Below are positions 17,438 to 26,209 of a stretch of 64,000 nt of DNA, in pieces. Positions within the stretch are counted from its first letter, which is position 1; the number at the start of each line of letters is the position of its first letter. The stretch spans positions 20,644 through 84,643 of the forward strand of contig NZ_JAGBKM010000016.1 in the NCBI RefSeq assembly GCF_017498085.1, written 5' to 3'. The notes below the pieces were generated by a model. It was not told where the DNA came from. It searched no databases and saw nothing but the letters and a program-made list of their open reading frames with translations. The DNA is from Psychrobacter coccoides. Its GTDB lineage: Bacteria; Pseudomonadota; Gammaproteobacteria; Pseudomonadales; Moraxellaceae. Both the position numbers and the translations under genes were made by a program.

Positions 17438-19192
17438 TTAGTATTTTTTCTTTCGCTGCGTTGATGAGCTGATATTCATTGCCTCACGATATTTGGCGAC
17501 CGTACGCCTAGCGATATCAATCCCCTCTGCAAGCAACTGTGCCTGTATACGGCTATCAGATAGGGGCTTTTTGGGGTCTTCATCTGTGATCAGCTGCTTG
17601 ATCATGGCGCTAATCGCAGTCGACGAGATATCACCGTCATTGCTACTGACATGTGATGAAAAGAAGTACTTGAGAGAAAATAAGCCCTGCGGTGTCAAGA
17701 TGCTTTTACTGGTGGTCAGACGTGACACTGTAGATTCATGCAAACCGACCTCTTCTGCCACCTCCTTTAAAATCAATGGTTGCATAGCTGTGGCGCCTTG
17801 TTGCAAAAACTCGTCTTGGCGGCGCACGATACTACTGGCCACCTTTAGTAAGTTTTGATTGCGCTCTTCAATACTGCGAATAAACAATCTGGCGTCTGTT
17901 AGGTTTTCGCGTAGGTACTGATTATCTGGGCTATCATCGCCACGCTTAACCAAACTTGCATACTCTTGGTTAACACGCAGCTTTGGTAACGTCTCTGGAT
18001 TGAGGCGTACATGCCACCCCCCATCTTGCCCTGCAATTTCATCGTTTTGATAGCGTATGGGTGTGACCAAGACATCTGGAATATCGTAACTTTCAGGTAT
18101 TTGTGCGCTATGAAGGCGGCTGTTTTGAAAGGCAAGGCCAGGCGCAGGGTTTAATGTGCGCAGTAACGCCAACGCTGGTGTGATATGCGCTGGCGCTAGG
18201 CCTGTCGTCTCGGTTAAGGCTTTGATGTTATTACTTACCAAATACTCGCTTGCCGACAGTAATTTGTAGGCATATTCTATATGTTCAGTATTGGGGTCGA
18301 GTTTGGCCAGTTGTATCGTGAGACACTCAGACAAGTTGCGTGCCCCTACGCCCAATGGATCACAGGACTGGATGATGTGCAGTACCATCTCTATCTCTTC
18401 ACGCTCTACCTGCTGCTCCCACTGATAAAAGCTGGCCATGGTGTTTAAGGTTTGTAGCAGCTCATCAATATTCAACTGGACAAAACCCATATCATCCATC
18501 GAGTCCACCAGATACTCTGCTATCACAGTATCTGTATCTGATAGACGTTTGAAGTTCAGCTGCCAACGCACGTGATCTTGGATAGTGGCGCTGGTACTGC
18601 CTTGGTAGCTATCTAATTCATCAAAATCTGCAACTGCAGAGGAGGAAGCATTGCCACTATAGCTGCTCGTATCGAAGCTACTATAGTCTATATCGCTAAT
18701 GCTATTTTGATAGTCGCTGTTGTCGCTATCATTGCCACTACTATCTGCACTCAGGTAGTCGTTATCCAGCATACTGTCGTCAATCGCATCGTTATCGATA
18801 GTCGATTGCTGCAACATATCTAGGCTGTCACTAAAGCCATCATCAAGCACGTCTACACTGTCGTCAAACAGGTCTGTGCTATCACTAAGGCTGTCTTCAT
18901 ACTCAATATGCCCCTCATCAGAACCGATATTTGTCATGTTTTCTGCTGATTCAGTATTCCACATATCGAGGGTTAAGCAATCTGAACACTCATCTTCTAT
19001 GCCAGCATCTGGTTCAAGATACTCCTCGTCATCTTCGATACGTTCAAGCAAGGGATTACTATCCAACTTAGCCTGCACCTCTTGTGCGAGCTCAAGACTA
19101 GAGAGCTGCAGCAGTTTGATTGCCTGCTGCATTTGTGGCGTTAGTTTTTGTGAGGTGCTTAGCGTGGCCGCCAATCCGAACGACATACTCAT
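17438..19192 (-). CDS. rpoN: RNA polymerase sigma-54 factor RpoN with enlarged acidic region
   Basis: Sigma-54 drives promoters that need enhancer-binding activators, such as nitrogen and pilus genes. Region I (SFGLAATLSTSQKLTPQMQQAIKLL) activates isomerisation. The core-binding part and the DNA-binding C-terminus are complete, with the RpoN box ARRTVAKYRE at 561-570. At 584 aa it is about 100 longer than E. coli RpoN (477). The extra length is an Asp/Ser/Asn-rich stretch at about residues 55-195 that replaces the short acidic region II. The start follows normal spacing. lptB, normally upstream of rpoN, is not adjacent. Confidence 0.96.
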   Translation of the reverse strand: MSMSFGLAATLSTSQKLTPQMQQAIKLLQLSSLELAQEVQAKLDSNPLLERIEDDEEYLEPDAGIEDECSDCLTLDMWNTESAENMTNIGSDEGHIEYEDSLSDSTDLFDDSVDVLDDGFSDSLDMLQQSTIDNDAIDDSMLDNDYLSADSSGNDSDNSDYQNSISDIDYSSFDTSSYSGNASSSAVADFDELDSYQGSTSATIQDHVRWQLNFKRLSDTDTVIAEYLVDSMDDMGFVQLNIDELLQTLNTMASFYQWEQQVEREEIEMVLHIIQSCDPLGVGARNLSECLTIQLAKLDPNTEHIEYAYKLLSASEYLVSNNIKALTETTGLAPAHITPALALLRTLNPAPGLAFQNSRLHSAQIPESYDIPDVLVTPIRYQNDEIAGQDGGWHVRLNPETLPKLRVNQEYASLVKRGDDSPDNQYLRENLTDARLFIRSIEERNQNLLKVASSIVRRQDEFLQQGATAMQPLILKEVAEEVGLHESTVSRLTTSKSILTPQGLFSLKYFFSSHVSSNDGDISSTAISAMIKQLITDEDPKKPLSDSRIQAQLLAEGIDIARRTVAKYREAMNISSSTQRKKKY

Positions 19193-19537
19193 GCTGGTTT
19201 ATTGCACTCCAGTGTTAATAAAATGTGGTATCTCATGTTGATTCGAGCTTGTTAAACCCTTTAAGTCATGACGATAGCATTTTTTGTAGCGGTTTTGCTA
19301 TGTTAATCTACCTTCTACGTATCTATTTGAAACAATTATTTTCTGATAGAGCCATATAAGCCCTAATACAGAGCAAAACCTAAAAGATATTGGCACTTAA
19401 CAACTTACTAAGCCTTGGTGCATCTGCACTCAATATCCGCTAAGCTATTATGCATAATGAAAAATCAACTGCATCTTAAACAAGCCTTAATCTGAACGCA
19501 AAACCTTGATTATCAACACTGCACTGAGACATACACT
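19193..19537. other. Divergent intergenic region rpoN / nitrilase gene
   Basis: The 345 bases between these divergent genes contain no ORF, repeat or strong hairpin that I can see. They must hold the promoters of both. Confidence 0.3.
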
Positions 19538-20446
19538 ATGAGCACACCTAGTCCTACCCCTAATGATACCACCCCTCATAAGCTGACTGTTGCCGCGGTA
19601 CAACTGAACACTCAGCAAGACGTCGAGCATAATCTTGCTACCATTAAGTCAGCGATTGCTGCGGCCAGTGCACAAGGCGTCAAGCTTGTGGTGCTGCCTG
19701 AGAACTGCTGTAGTATGGGGCGACAGTTTCCAACAGCTGAGCGCTTTGACGATCTATCAGAGGTCCTAGCTGGCTATGCTAGAGAGTTCGAGGTTTATTT
19801 GCTAGCAGGCACACTACCCTGTTTTTATCGTCCTGATGGCACTGCTGTACCTAATGGACGTCTGCGTCAGGTCAGTTTGCTGTTTTCTCCTGAGGGCAAA
19901 ATGGTGGCTCGCTATGACAAGATTCATTTATTTACAGCAACCGTCGCTGACAAGCACGGCAATTACGATGAAGCAGCGACATTTGAGCCGGGCACCCAGA
20001 CAGTCGTAGCACCCATTGAAGTTGACAATGTGGTCTACCAACTGGGCATGATGGTTTGTTTTGATTTGCGTTTCCCAGCTCTAGCGCAGCGCTTGCGACA
20101 AGCAGGCGCTGATATCTTGAGTGCGCCTTCAGCCTTTACCTATTTGACGGGACAAGCACACTGGTCCCTACTGCTACAGGCAAGAGCGCTAGACAGTCAA
20201 TGTATGGTCATTGGCGCTGCCCAAGGTGGCGAGCATCACTATAAAAATGGTAAAACACGTGAAACATGGGGCCATACTGCGATTACTGATTTTAATGGCT
20301 CAATGGTAGACAGTTACGATAATAGTGCGCTACAAGGTGCAGCGGCTGACAACGACTATGCGCTAGTGTTTGCTACTTTAGATAAAGAGGCACAGCAACA
20401 AGGTCGACAAAAAATGCCTATCTTTGATTGCCATCGTTTGGCCTAG
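19538..20446 (+). CDS. Carbon-nitrogen hydrolase (nitrilase family, Nit1-like)
   Basis: A 302-aa cytosolic amidase of the nitrilase superfamily. The catalytic triad is E55 (LPENCC), K128 (YDKIHLF) and C174 (MVCFDLRFP). The sequence resembles Nit1/YbeM-type enzymes, which act on deaminated glutathione, although omega-amidase activity cannot be excluded. The gene's 3' end overlaps the 3' end of xerC on the opposite strand by 29 bases. A polar N-terminal tail of about 14 residues precedes the fold. Confidence 0.9.
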   Translation: MSTPSPTPNDTTPHKLTVAAVQLNTQQDVEHNLATIKSAIAAASAQGVKLVVLPENCCSMGRQFPTAERFDDLSEVLAGYAREFEVYLLAGTLPCFYRPDGTAVPNGRLRQVSLLFSPEGKMVARYDKIHLFTATVADKHGNYDEAATFEPGTQTVVAPIEVDNVVYQLGMMVCFDLRFPALAQRLRQAGADILSAPSAFTYLTGQAHWSLLLQARALDSQCMVIGAAQGGEHHYKNGKTRETWGHTAITDFNGSMVDSYDNSALQGAAADNDYALVFATLDKEAQQQGRQKMPIFDCHRLA

Positions 20447-21461
20447 TTTGGGTTTGCCTTTCTTTTTCTTCTTGTTTGATATGCGTGGCTCGTGGATGAG
20501 CTCGGTCATAAACTTGGGTCAATTTGGCAAAGTCTACATGGGTATAGATTTGGGTGGTGCTGATATCGCTATGCCCTAGCATTTCTTGGACGGCACGTAA
20601 GTCGCCGCTACCTGAGAGCATGTGCGAGGCAAAGCAATGCCGCAGCAAGTGCGGATATAGGTTTTGTGAAATGCCAGCACGAGTCGCAGCGACTTTGAGG
20701 CGCTGTTGTACCGCCCGTGTCGATAAGCGGGTGCCGAGTTTTTCGCTGATAAATAAGGCCTCATCTTGCTGCTCGACCCACAGATTACGATGCGGCAGAT
20801 AACGTGTGATTGCATTGGCAGCCTTTGTGCCTAAAGGTATCAAACGGGTCTTGTTACCTTTGCCTGTCACGCGCACACGTAGCGCTGATAGGTCTATATC
20901 TGTCATGTCGAGCGCCACCAGCTCACCCACCCGCAAGCCACTACTATATAGCAGCTCAAACATGGCTTTGTCACGTAACCACAGCCTTGCTTGCTCAGGC
21001 GCATCAGGCATCGGCTGATCTAATAGCTGCGTCAACAGGTCTACATCTGCGATAGAAGGTAAGGGTCTGGGGCTGCGTTTTAGCTGATAACCCGTGGTTG
21101 GATTAATACGTGCTAGCCCTTCTTCTATCAGCCAGCCATAGAAGTGCCGAATGGCTGACAGCTCTTGTTGTACACTCGCCAGTGCCAACTCGTCTTCTTC
21201 TAAACGCTGGCTGATGTGCTGGGCAAGCTGGCGCTTATCACAGCGGGTCCACGTCATCTGCTTACCACGTAAAAACAGCGCCAACTGTCTAAGGGCGGCA
21301 AAGTAAGCCGTCAAAGTATGTACTGAATGACGACGCACTGCCAATGTATTGAGCCAGCGATGGACAGGCACAAGCAGCTCTCGTACTTGTTCATCCAACT
21401 CTATGTCCTCGAAACCCATTGACTCAGCAGGCATGTAAACTAAATCCTCTTTATTAGACAT
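20418..21461 (-). CDS. xerC: Site-specific tyrosine recombinase XerC
   Basis: XerC and XerD resolve chromosome dimers at dif. The 347-aa protein has an N-terminal SAM-like core-binding domain (about 25-125) and the catalytic domain. R177 (SSGLRVGEL), K201 (VTGKGNKTR), H271 and R274 (HLLRH), H297 (LGHSD) and the nucleophile Y306 (QIYTH) are all present. It follows dapF by 48 bases, the classic dapF-xerC order, which separates it from XerD and from integron or phage integrases. Start taken at the ATG at 21461 with AGGGG upstream. Confidence 0.94.
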   Translation of the reverse strand: MSNKEDLVYMPAESMGFEDIELDEQVRELLVPVHRWLNTLAVRRHSVHTLTAYFAALRQLALFLRGKQMTWTRCDKRQLAQHISQRLEEDELALASVQQELSAIRHFYGWLIEEGLARINPTTGYQLKRSPRPLPSIADVDLLTQLLDQPMPDAPEQARLWLRDKAMFELLYSSGLRVGELVALDMTDIDLSALRVRVTGKGNKTRLIPLGTKAANAITRYLPHRNLWVEQQDEALFISEKLGTRLSTRAVQQRLKVAATRAGISQNLYPHLLRHCFASHMLSGSGDLRAVQEMLGHSDISTTQIYTHVDFAKLTQVYDRAHPRATHIKQEEKERQTQTRPNDGNQR

Positions 21462-21509
21462 GAGCACAACCCCTGATGCGTGCTACTGACAAACGCTATA
21501 ACCATGCGT

Positions 21510-22397
21510 TTAGCTGCTTGGCGTGGGCTGAATGCCGGCTTGCGCCATCAATCCATCTGGACTAAACACCCCTTCATAAACAAAAGCAGTCGGCCCCGTC
21601 ATCATGACTGAATACCCGGGCTGCCAACGTACGATCATACTGCCACCATACAGTTGGGCACGAATCTCTTCGCCCTCATCAAGCCAGCCTTCACGTATGC
21701 CTACGGCGACGGCAGCACAAGCGCCAGTACCACAAGCTTGCGTCTCACCGACACCACGCTCATAGACACGAAGGCGAATGTGACGCTGATTCATCACTTG
21801 CATAAAACCAACATTGACTTTGTCAGGGAATGCAGGGTGCGACTCAATCGCTTTGCCTAGGTTTTTCACATCAGCCTCAAGCACGTCATCTACTTTGATA
21901 ATGGCGTGTGGATTACCCATGTTGGCGACGAACAGCTGCACAGGCGTGCCCTCGACACTCAGATGATAAGCATTTTGGATCTTTGTCGTGGCTTTTGGGG
22001 TAAATGGAATCTCACTCGGTTCAAACTTCGGCTTGCCCATATCGACTTCTACCCAGCCATAGCGATCCGTGGTAAGAGAGATAATACCACTGGCCGTCTC
22101 AACACGCAGACGCTGCTTAAATGATAGCTTGCGAGCCTGCACAAAACGGGCAAAGCAGCGGGCACCGTTGCCGCACTGCTCGACCTCGCTGCCATCGGTA
22201 TTGAAAATGCGATAACTGAAGTCCACGTCAGGGCGCATCGGCGGCTCGACGACGAGCAGTTGATCAAAACCAACGCCTAAATGTCTATCACCCAGTAACT
22301 GCACCAACTCCTTGGTCAGCTCTAAGCGCTGGGTCACCAAATCAATGACCATAAAATCATTGCCCAGACCATGCATTTTTGTAAATTCTATGAGCAT
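21510..22397 (-). CDS. dapF: Diaminopimelate epimerase
   Basis: The enzyme interconverts LL- and meso-diaminopimelate, the last step before lysine and a component of peptidoglycan. The two active-site cysteines are C75 (QCGNGARC) and C222 (ACGTGAC). The 295 aa length is standard apart from a short tail of about 10 residues after the fold. xerC lies just downstream. lysA, which uses its product, is upstream on the same strand but separated by a terminator, so the two are transcribed apart. Confidence 0.96.
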   Translation of the reverse strand: MLIEFTKMHGLGNDFMVIDLVTQRLELTKELVQLLGDRHLGVGFDQLLVVEPPMRPDVDFSYRIFNTDGSEVEQCGNGARCFARFVQARKLSFKQRLRVETASGIISLTTDRYGWVEVDMGKPKFEPSEIPFTPKATTKIQNAYHLSVEGTPVQLFVANMGNPHAIIKVDDVLEADVKNLGKAIESHPAFPDKVNVGFMQVMNQRHIRLRVYERGVGETQACGTGACAAVAVGIREGWLDEGEEIRAQLYGGSMIVRWQPGYSVMMTGPTAFVYEGVFSPDGLMAQAGIQPTPSS

Positions 22398-22509
22398 ATC
22401 CTTTTGTCCTATTCTATTTTTATGTGTCCGTTATATTAGCACGCTGCCTAGCACAATGATAACTATCGCCCCATCAACACTGATATCTGATTGAATAAAA
22501 CCTTGGCCA

Positions 22510-22540
22510 TAAAAAACCCATTGTTATAGTAACAATGGGT
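22510..22540 (-). terminator. Terminator after lysA
   Basis: ACCCATTGTTA and TAACAATGGGT form a perfect stem with a 3-base loop, followed on the minus strand by six T. It separates lysA from dapF. Confidence 0.88.
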
Positions 22541-22629
22541 GATGTTTGCTTACTTCTTGACTTAGTATGACGGTATTAGTATGACGGCCCTACTACAGCA
22601 GAGGGTCCGTACGCTCGACAGTGTGCGTC

Positions 22630-23982
22630 TTACTTATCTTGCCACAATATCTCATCAGCATATAACGACTCGAGACTTTCCCGCTTGCGAATCAATTGGT
22701 GAGTGTCCTCTGAGACCATAACCTCGCTTGCCCGCCCACGTGAGTTATAGTTACTACTCATCGTAAAGCCGTAAGCACCTGCACCCGTAATCGCTAAGAT
22801 GTCACCCGTCGCCAATGACAATAAGCGATCTTTTGCCAAAAAGTCGCCCGTCTCACAAATAGCGCCGACGATATCCCAAGGCTGGGTATCATCATTATTG
22901 ATACCATCGCTGGGTAGGCGGTTTGGAATGACCGCCATTTCGGCTTGATAAAGGGCTGGACGAATCAAGTCGTTCATCGCCGCATCCACGATAGCGAAGT
23001 TTTTATGTTCAGTCGGCTTGAGTACGTCCACCCGGGTCAATAACACGCCAGCATTAGCCACGACACTACGCCCTGGCTCAAAAAACACCGTCATGCCAAG
23101 CTCTTTTAGCTTAGGCAATAGAGCATTGGCAAACTCGCCTATAGACACAGGCGTTTCATCGATATAACGCACCCCTAAGCCGCCGCCCAGATCAACATGA
23201 CTGAGCGTGATACCTTTACTCTTTAAGCTATGGATCAGCTCAATAACTTTATCCAGCGCCGCAATAAACGGCTCGACCTCTGTCAATTGTGAGCCAATAT
23301 GACAGTCTATACCGACGATGTCGATGTGCGACAAGCCCGCTGCCTGCTTATAGACGGCCAGCGCTTGCTCATGGGCGATACCGAACTTATTGTCTTTAAG
23401 ACCTGTGGAGATATAGGGATGGGTCTTGGCATCGACATCTGGATTGACCCGTAGCGATATCGGCGCACGCTTATCGAGTTTCTGCGCCACCTCATTGATC
23501 AGCATCAGCTCGCTGTCCGACTCAACATTAAAACAGGCAATACCTTGCGTCAATGCATACTCGATGTCGTCATAGGTTTTGCCAACACCTGAAAACACCA
23601 CTTTACTGGCTTTGCCGCCTGCTGCCAGTACCCGCATTAGCTCACCGCGAGAGACGATATCAAACCCTGCGCCCGCCTGTGCCAATATACCCAATACCGC
23701 CAGATTAGAGTTTGCTTTTACAGCATAGCAAATCTGATGGTCAATCGCTGCAAAGCTATCGCTATAGTCTTGATAAACCTCTAATATCGCTTGCTTTGAA
23801 TAGACATAACACGGCGTATCATAGTGTGCTACCAACTCACTGATGCTTACCTTTTCGATAAACAAAGCCTCATCGCTATACCCTAATGCTGGTAAATGAG
23901 CCGTCAATGCTACGGGGTCGACATATAGCCCTTGCTCAGTTGCGGTCGTTACAGATACGGCTTGCACCTTAGAATCACTCAT
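22630..23982 (-). CDS. lysA: Diaminopimelate decarboxylase
   Basis: This PLP enzyme makes L-lysine from meso-diaminopimelate. The lysine that binds PLP is K89 in CYAVKANSN. The glycine-rich phosphate loop LGGGLGVRY and the dimer-completing Cys in GAICETGDFLA are present. At 450 aa it carries about 30 residues of extra N-terminus relative to many LysA. lptM lies 44 bases upstream on the same strand, the usual arrangement, so they form a two-gene operon. No lysine riboswitch is visible. Confidence 0.96.
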   Translation of the reverse strand: MSDSKVQAVSVTTATEQGLYVDPVALTAHLPALGYSDEALFIEKVSISELVAHYDTPCYVYSKQAILEVYQDYSDSFAAIDHQICYAVKANSNLAVLGILAQAGAGFDIVSRGELMRVLAAGGKASKVVFSGVGKTYDDIEYALTQGIACFNVESDSELMLINEVAQKLDKRAPISLRVNPDVDAKTHPYISTGLKDNKFGIAHEQALAVYKQAAGLSHIDIVGIDCHIGSQLTEVEPFIAALDKVIELIHSLKSKGITLSHVDLGGGLGVRYIDETPVSIGEFANALLPKLKELGMTVFFEPGRSVVANAGVLLTRVDVLKPTEHKNFAIVDAAMNDLIRPALYQAEMAVIPNRLPSDGINNDDTQPWDIVGAICETGDFLAKDRLLSLATGDILAITGAGAYGFTMSSNYNSRGRASEVMVSEDTHQLIRKRESLESLYADEILWQDK

Positions 23983-24026
23983 ACTTTGCTCTCTGGTTTA
24001 ATCAATGGGTTGGGGGTTACTCGTTA

Positions 24027-24245
24027 TTAATAATCGTTAGGGTCATCACTAACTTCTTCGGCAATAGCGACAACCTCACTACTGGTATCTGTCAAATACA
24101 AATTGCCTTTTTGTCCACATCCGGCCAATCCAGCCATCACAGACCCGATAGTCAAGACATATAACATTTGGCGGTCAATACCAAAAAACAAGCCATTGCT
24201 ATGGGTGTCTGAAGAGCGGCGTGTCGTAATCATAGGGTAGCTCAC
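24027..24245 (-). CDS. lptM: LptM-like small lipoprotein
   Basis: This 72-aa lipoprotein has the family hallmark LAGCGQKGNLYL around the lipidated Cys (residue 43). In E. coli, LptM (YifL) helps oxidative maturation of LptD, the outer-membrane LPS translocon. Its place directly upstream of lysA also matches the E. coli order. The signal peptide here is longer than usual, with a 25-residue polar start, so translation may start at the inner Met at residue 27 (MLYVLTIG). Confidence 0.88.
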   Translation of the reverse strand: MSYPMITTRRSSDTHSNGLFFGIDRQMLYVLTIGSVMAGLAGCGQKGNLYLTDTSSEVVAIAEEVSDDPNDY

Positions 24246-24525
24246 CTTTTTAATACTTATTTTTAATACTCATTTAGAGCAAATACTTAATCAGCGCTCA
24301 TCATAGCATTATTCGATAAAGCCGTGCGCTTCTTCGTTTTTCTGGGTCAATAATTTATTGCAAAACCCTCTGGATGTCTAGAGGCCCTCTTAAGCTGAAT
24401 AAACACAGCCCATAGCTTAAAAATGGCTAAACAGCACTCTGACAAAATTTCTTACAATTTTTACGATTTACAATATATCGCAATGTCAGCCAATCATTAG
24501 CCGCATTACATAGTGAACACTTGTT

Positions 24526-24576
24526 ATGAATAGTTGTTGGCTGCTTATTGTAATCCTTGTCGTTGTCGTGGTATAA
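24526..24576 (+). CDS. Possible 16-residue hydrophobic leader or toxin peptide
   Basis: ATG opens a frame reading MNSCWLLIVILVVVVV before TAA. It has eight Val, Ile or Leu residues in the last ten and lies in the 556-base gap before ackA. A terminator-like hairpin lies 88 bases downstream. The composition recalls leader peptides of branched-chain amino-acid operons (IlvL, IvbL) and tiny type I toxins of the Ibs kind. The ribosome site is weak (GTGAAC), so translation is unproven. The rest of the gap, 24246-24525 and 24735-24801, shows nothing else I can name. Confidence 0.3.
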   Translation: MNSCWLLIVILVVVVV

Positions 24577-24663
24577 CAGTGAAAAGTTGTTAAACAAAGA
24601 CAAAACCTTGTGCATATAAGCGAGGTAAACCAACGCACCTACATCTATTTTTTATTGATATAA

Positions 24664-24699
24664 CCTACTGATAACCGACGATTAGTAGGGCTGTTTTTT
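24664..24699 (+). terminator. Orphan terminator in the ackA leader
   Basis: CCTACT and AGTAGG form a short stem with a 14-base loop, followed by GCTG and six T. A second hairpin, TGACA-CC-GTCCA with TGGAC-AT-GTCA, follows at 24699-24733. No gene on this strand ends upstream. The hairpin must therefore end a leader transcript or a small RNA before ackA. Confidence 0.5.
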
Positions 24700-24801
24700 G
24701 ACACCGTCCACTTCAAGGCAGATGGACATGTCACGGTATTTATTTAACCAACGGTTCATTGATAATGGACCGCCCTCTCCAAAACCATCTAAGGATAGAG
24801 C

Positions 24802-26034
24802 ATGAGCGACAGCGTAACCACCACTTTTAGCGATCTTAATGCCGGTAAATCAAAACTCATCAACCCAACCTTGGTACTAAACTGCGGCTCCTCTTCGATT
24901 AAGTATGCCTTAATCAGTGAAGACGAATCGACTCGTATCACAGGCTTAGCCGAAAACTTAGGGCTTGATACCGCTCGTATTAAGCACACCACTTTAAATG
25001 GTGAAAAGTTAGAGATCACTATCCCAGGTGGTCGTCATGAGTTGGCACTACAAAAAATCCTAGCACTACTTGAGCAATACGACTTTATCGCTGTGGGTCA
25101 TCGCGGCGTCCATGGTGGCCGTGAGTACTCAGAGGCGGTACGTGTGGACGAGCATGTATTATCAGAAGTAAAACGCCTAAAGGTGCTCGCCCCACTACAC
25201 AACCCTGCCAACGCTCTAGGTATCGAAGCGGTTCAAGCCATCTATCCTGAGATTCCGCAAGTCGTCGTCTTTGATACCGCATTTCACCAAACCATGCCTG
25301 CCGTTGCTTACCGTTACCCCCTTCCCAAGTCTTTGTATGAAGAACACAAAATCCGTCGCTATGGCTTCCATGGCACCTCCCATGCTTATGTCTCAGAACG
25401 TGCCAGCGAAATCACAAGTGCAAAAGGCTCCCATGGTTGGTTGACTGCGCATCTGGGTAATGGTTGCTCTGCGACTGCTGTCTATGACGGCGAAAGCTTG
25501 GATACCAGTATGGGTCTGACTCCGCTTGAAGGTCTGATGATGGGCACACGTTGTGGTGATATTGACCCCAGTTTGCACATTCATCTAAAGCGTCAGTTGG
25601 GCATGAGCCTAGAAGAGATCGATAAGATGCTAAATAGTGAAAGTGGACTGCTTGGTATATCAGGCTTATCCAACGATTTGCGCACCATCGAGCAAGCCGC
25701 TAACGAAGGCCACAAAGACGCCCAGCTTGCCATTGAGATGTTTTGCTATCGTGTGGGCAAATACCTTGCCAGCCTAAGCTGCGCCTTACCTGAGTTCACT
25801 GGCATTGTCTTTACTGGTGGTATCGGCGAAAACTCAGCCACTACTCGTGCAAGCATCTTAACTGTCATGCGTCATTTTGGTATCCAGTTTGATGAAGACA
25901 AAAACGCCTCTCTTGTCGGCGGTGCAGAAGGCAGTTTGCATACAGAGGATAGCAGTATCGAGCTGTGGGTGATTCCAACTGATGAAGAGTGTCAGATTGC
26001 CAAAGAGACGCGCCAAACATTGGGATTGGACTAA
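24802..26034 (+). CDS. ackA: Acetate kinase
   Basis: Acetate kinase converts acetyl phosphate and ADP to acetate and ATP, and the reverse. The sequence shows the ASKHA-fold motifs NCGSSSIKYAL, GHRGVHGG, VFDTAFHQTMP and RYGFHGTSHAYVS. C-terminal FTGGIGENSATTR is also present. At 410 aa it is standard. It begins a functional pair with pta, 175 bases downstream, although a terminator lies between them. acs is about 22 kb away, so both acetate routes are encoded. The 24246-24801 leader is unusually long and may regulate it. Confidence 0.97.
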   Translation: MSDSVTTTFSDLNAGKSKLINPTLVLNCGSSSIKYALISEDESTRITGLAENLGLDTARIKHTTLNGEKLEITIPGGRHELALQKILALLEQYDFIAVGHRGVHGGREYSEAVRVDEHVLSEVKRLKVLAPLHNPANALGIEAVQAIYPEIPQVVVFDTAFHQTMPAVAYRYPLPKSLYEEHKIRRYGFHGTSHAYVSERASEITSAKGSHGWLTAHLGNGCSATAVYDGESLDTSMGLTPLEGLMMGTRCGDIDPSLHIHLKRQLGMSLEEIDKMLNSESGLLGISGLSNDLRTIEQAANEGHKDAQLAIEMFCYRVGKYLASLSCALPEFTGIVFTGGIGENSATTRASILTVMRHFGIQFDEDKNASLVGGAEGSLHTEDSSIELWVIPTDEECQIAKETRQTLGLD

Positions 26035-26095
26035 ATCTTTACTGACCATTCGCTGGCTGTTTGGTCCCTGACCTTATATGAATTGCTGAATTTAT

Positions 26096-26141
26096 GAAGG
26101 CTGTTTGCACATCGATTAAATACACCATCAGCCTTCTTTTA
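26096..26141 (+). terminator. Terminator between ackA and pta
   Basis: GAAGGCTG pairs with CAGCCTTC around a 25-base loop and is followed by TTTT. The long loop makes it moderate in strength, so ackA and pta may be only partly co-transcribed. Confidence 0.55.
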
Positions 26142-26209
26142 TCTAGAGTCGACGCAGCTAAGCAGCCTCTCCTCGTGAAGGATATACACATAATATAGTA
26201 GGATATACT

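Noticed and set aside
22398..22629. Lysine riboswitch near lysA or dapF
   Set aside because: Only a simple terminator is present in the gap and the gene upstream of lysA is lptM; no L-box sequence is visible.
24427..24633. 68-aa minus-strand frame in the ackA leader
   Set aside because: It overlaps the hydrophobic peptide ORF on the other strand, has no ribosome site and resembles translated AT-rich spacer.
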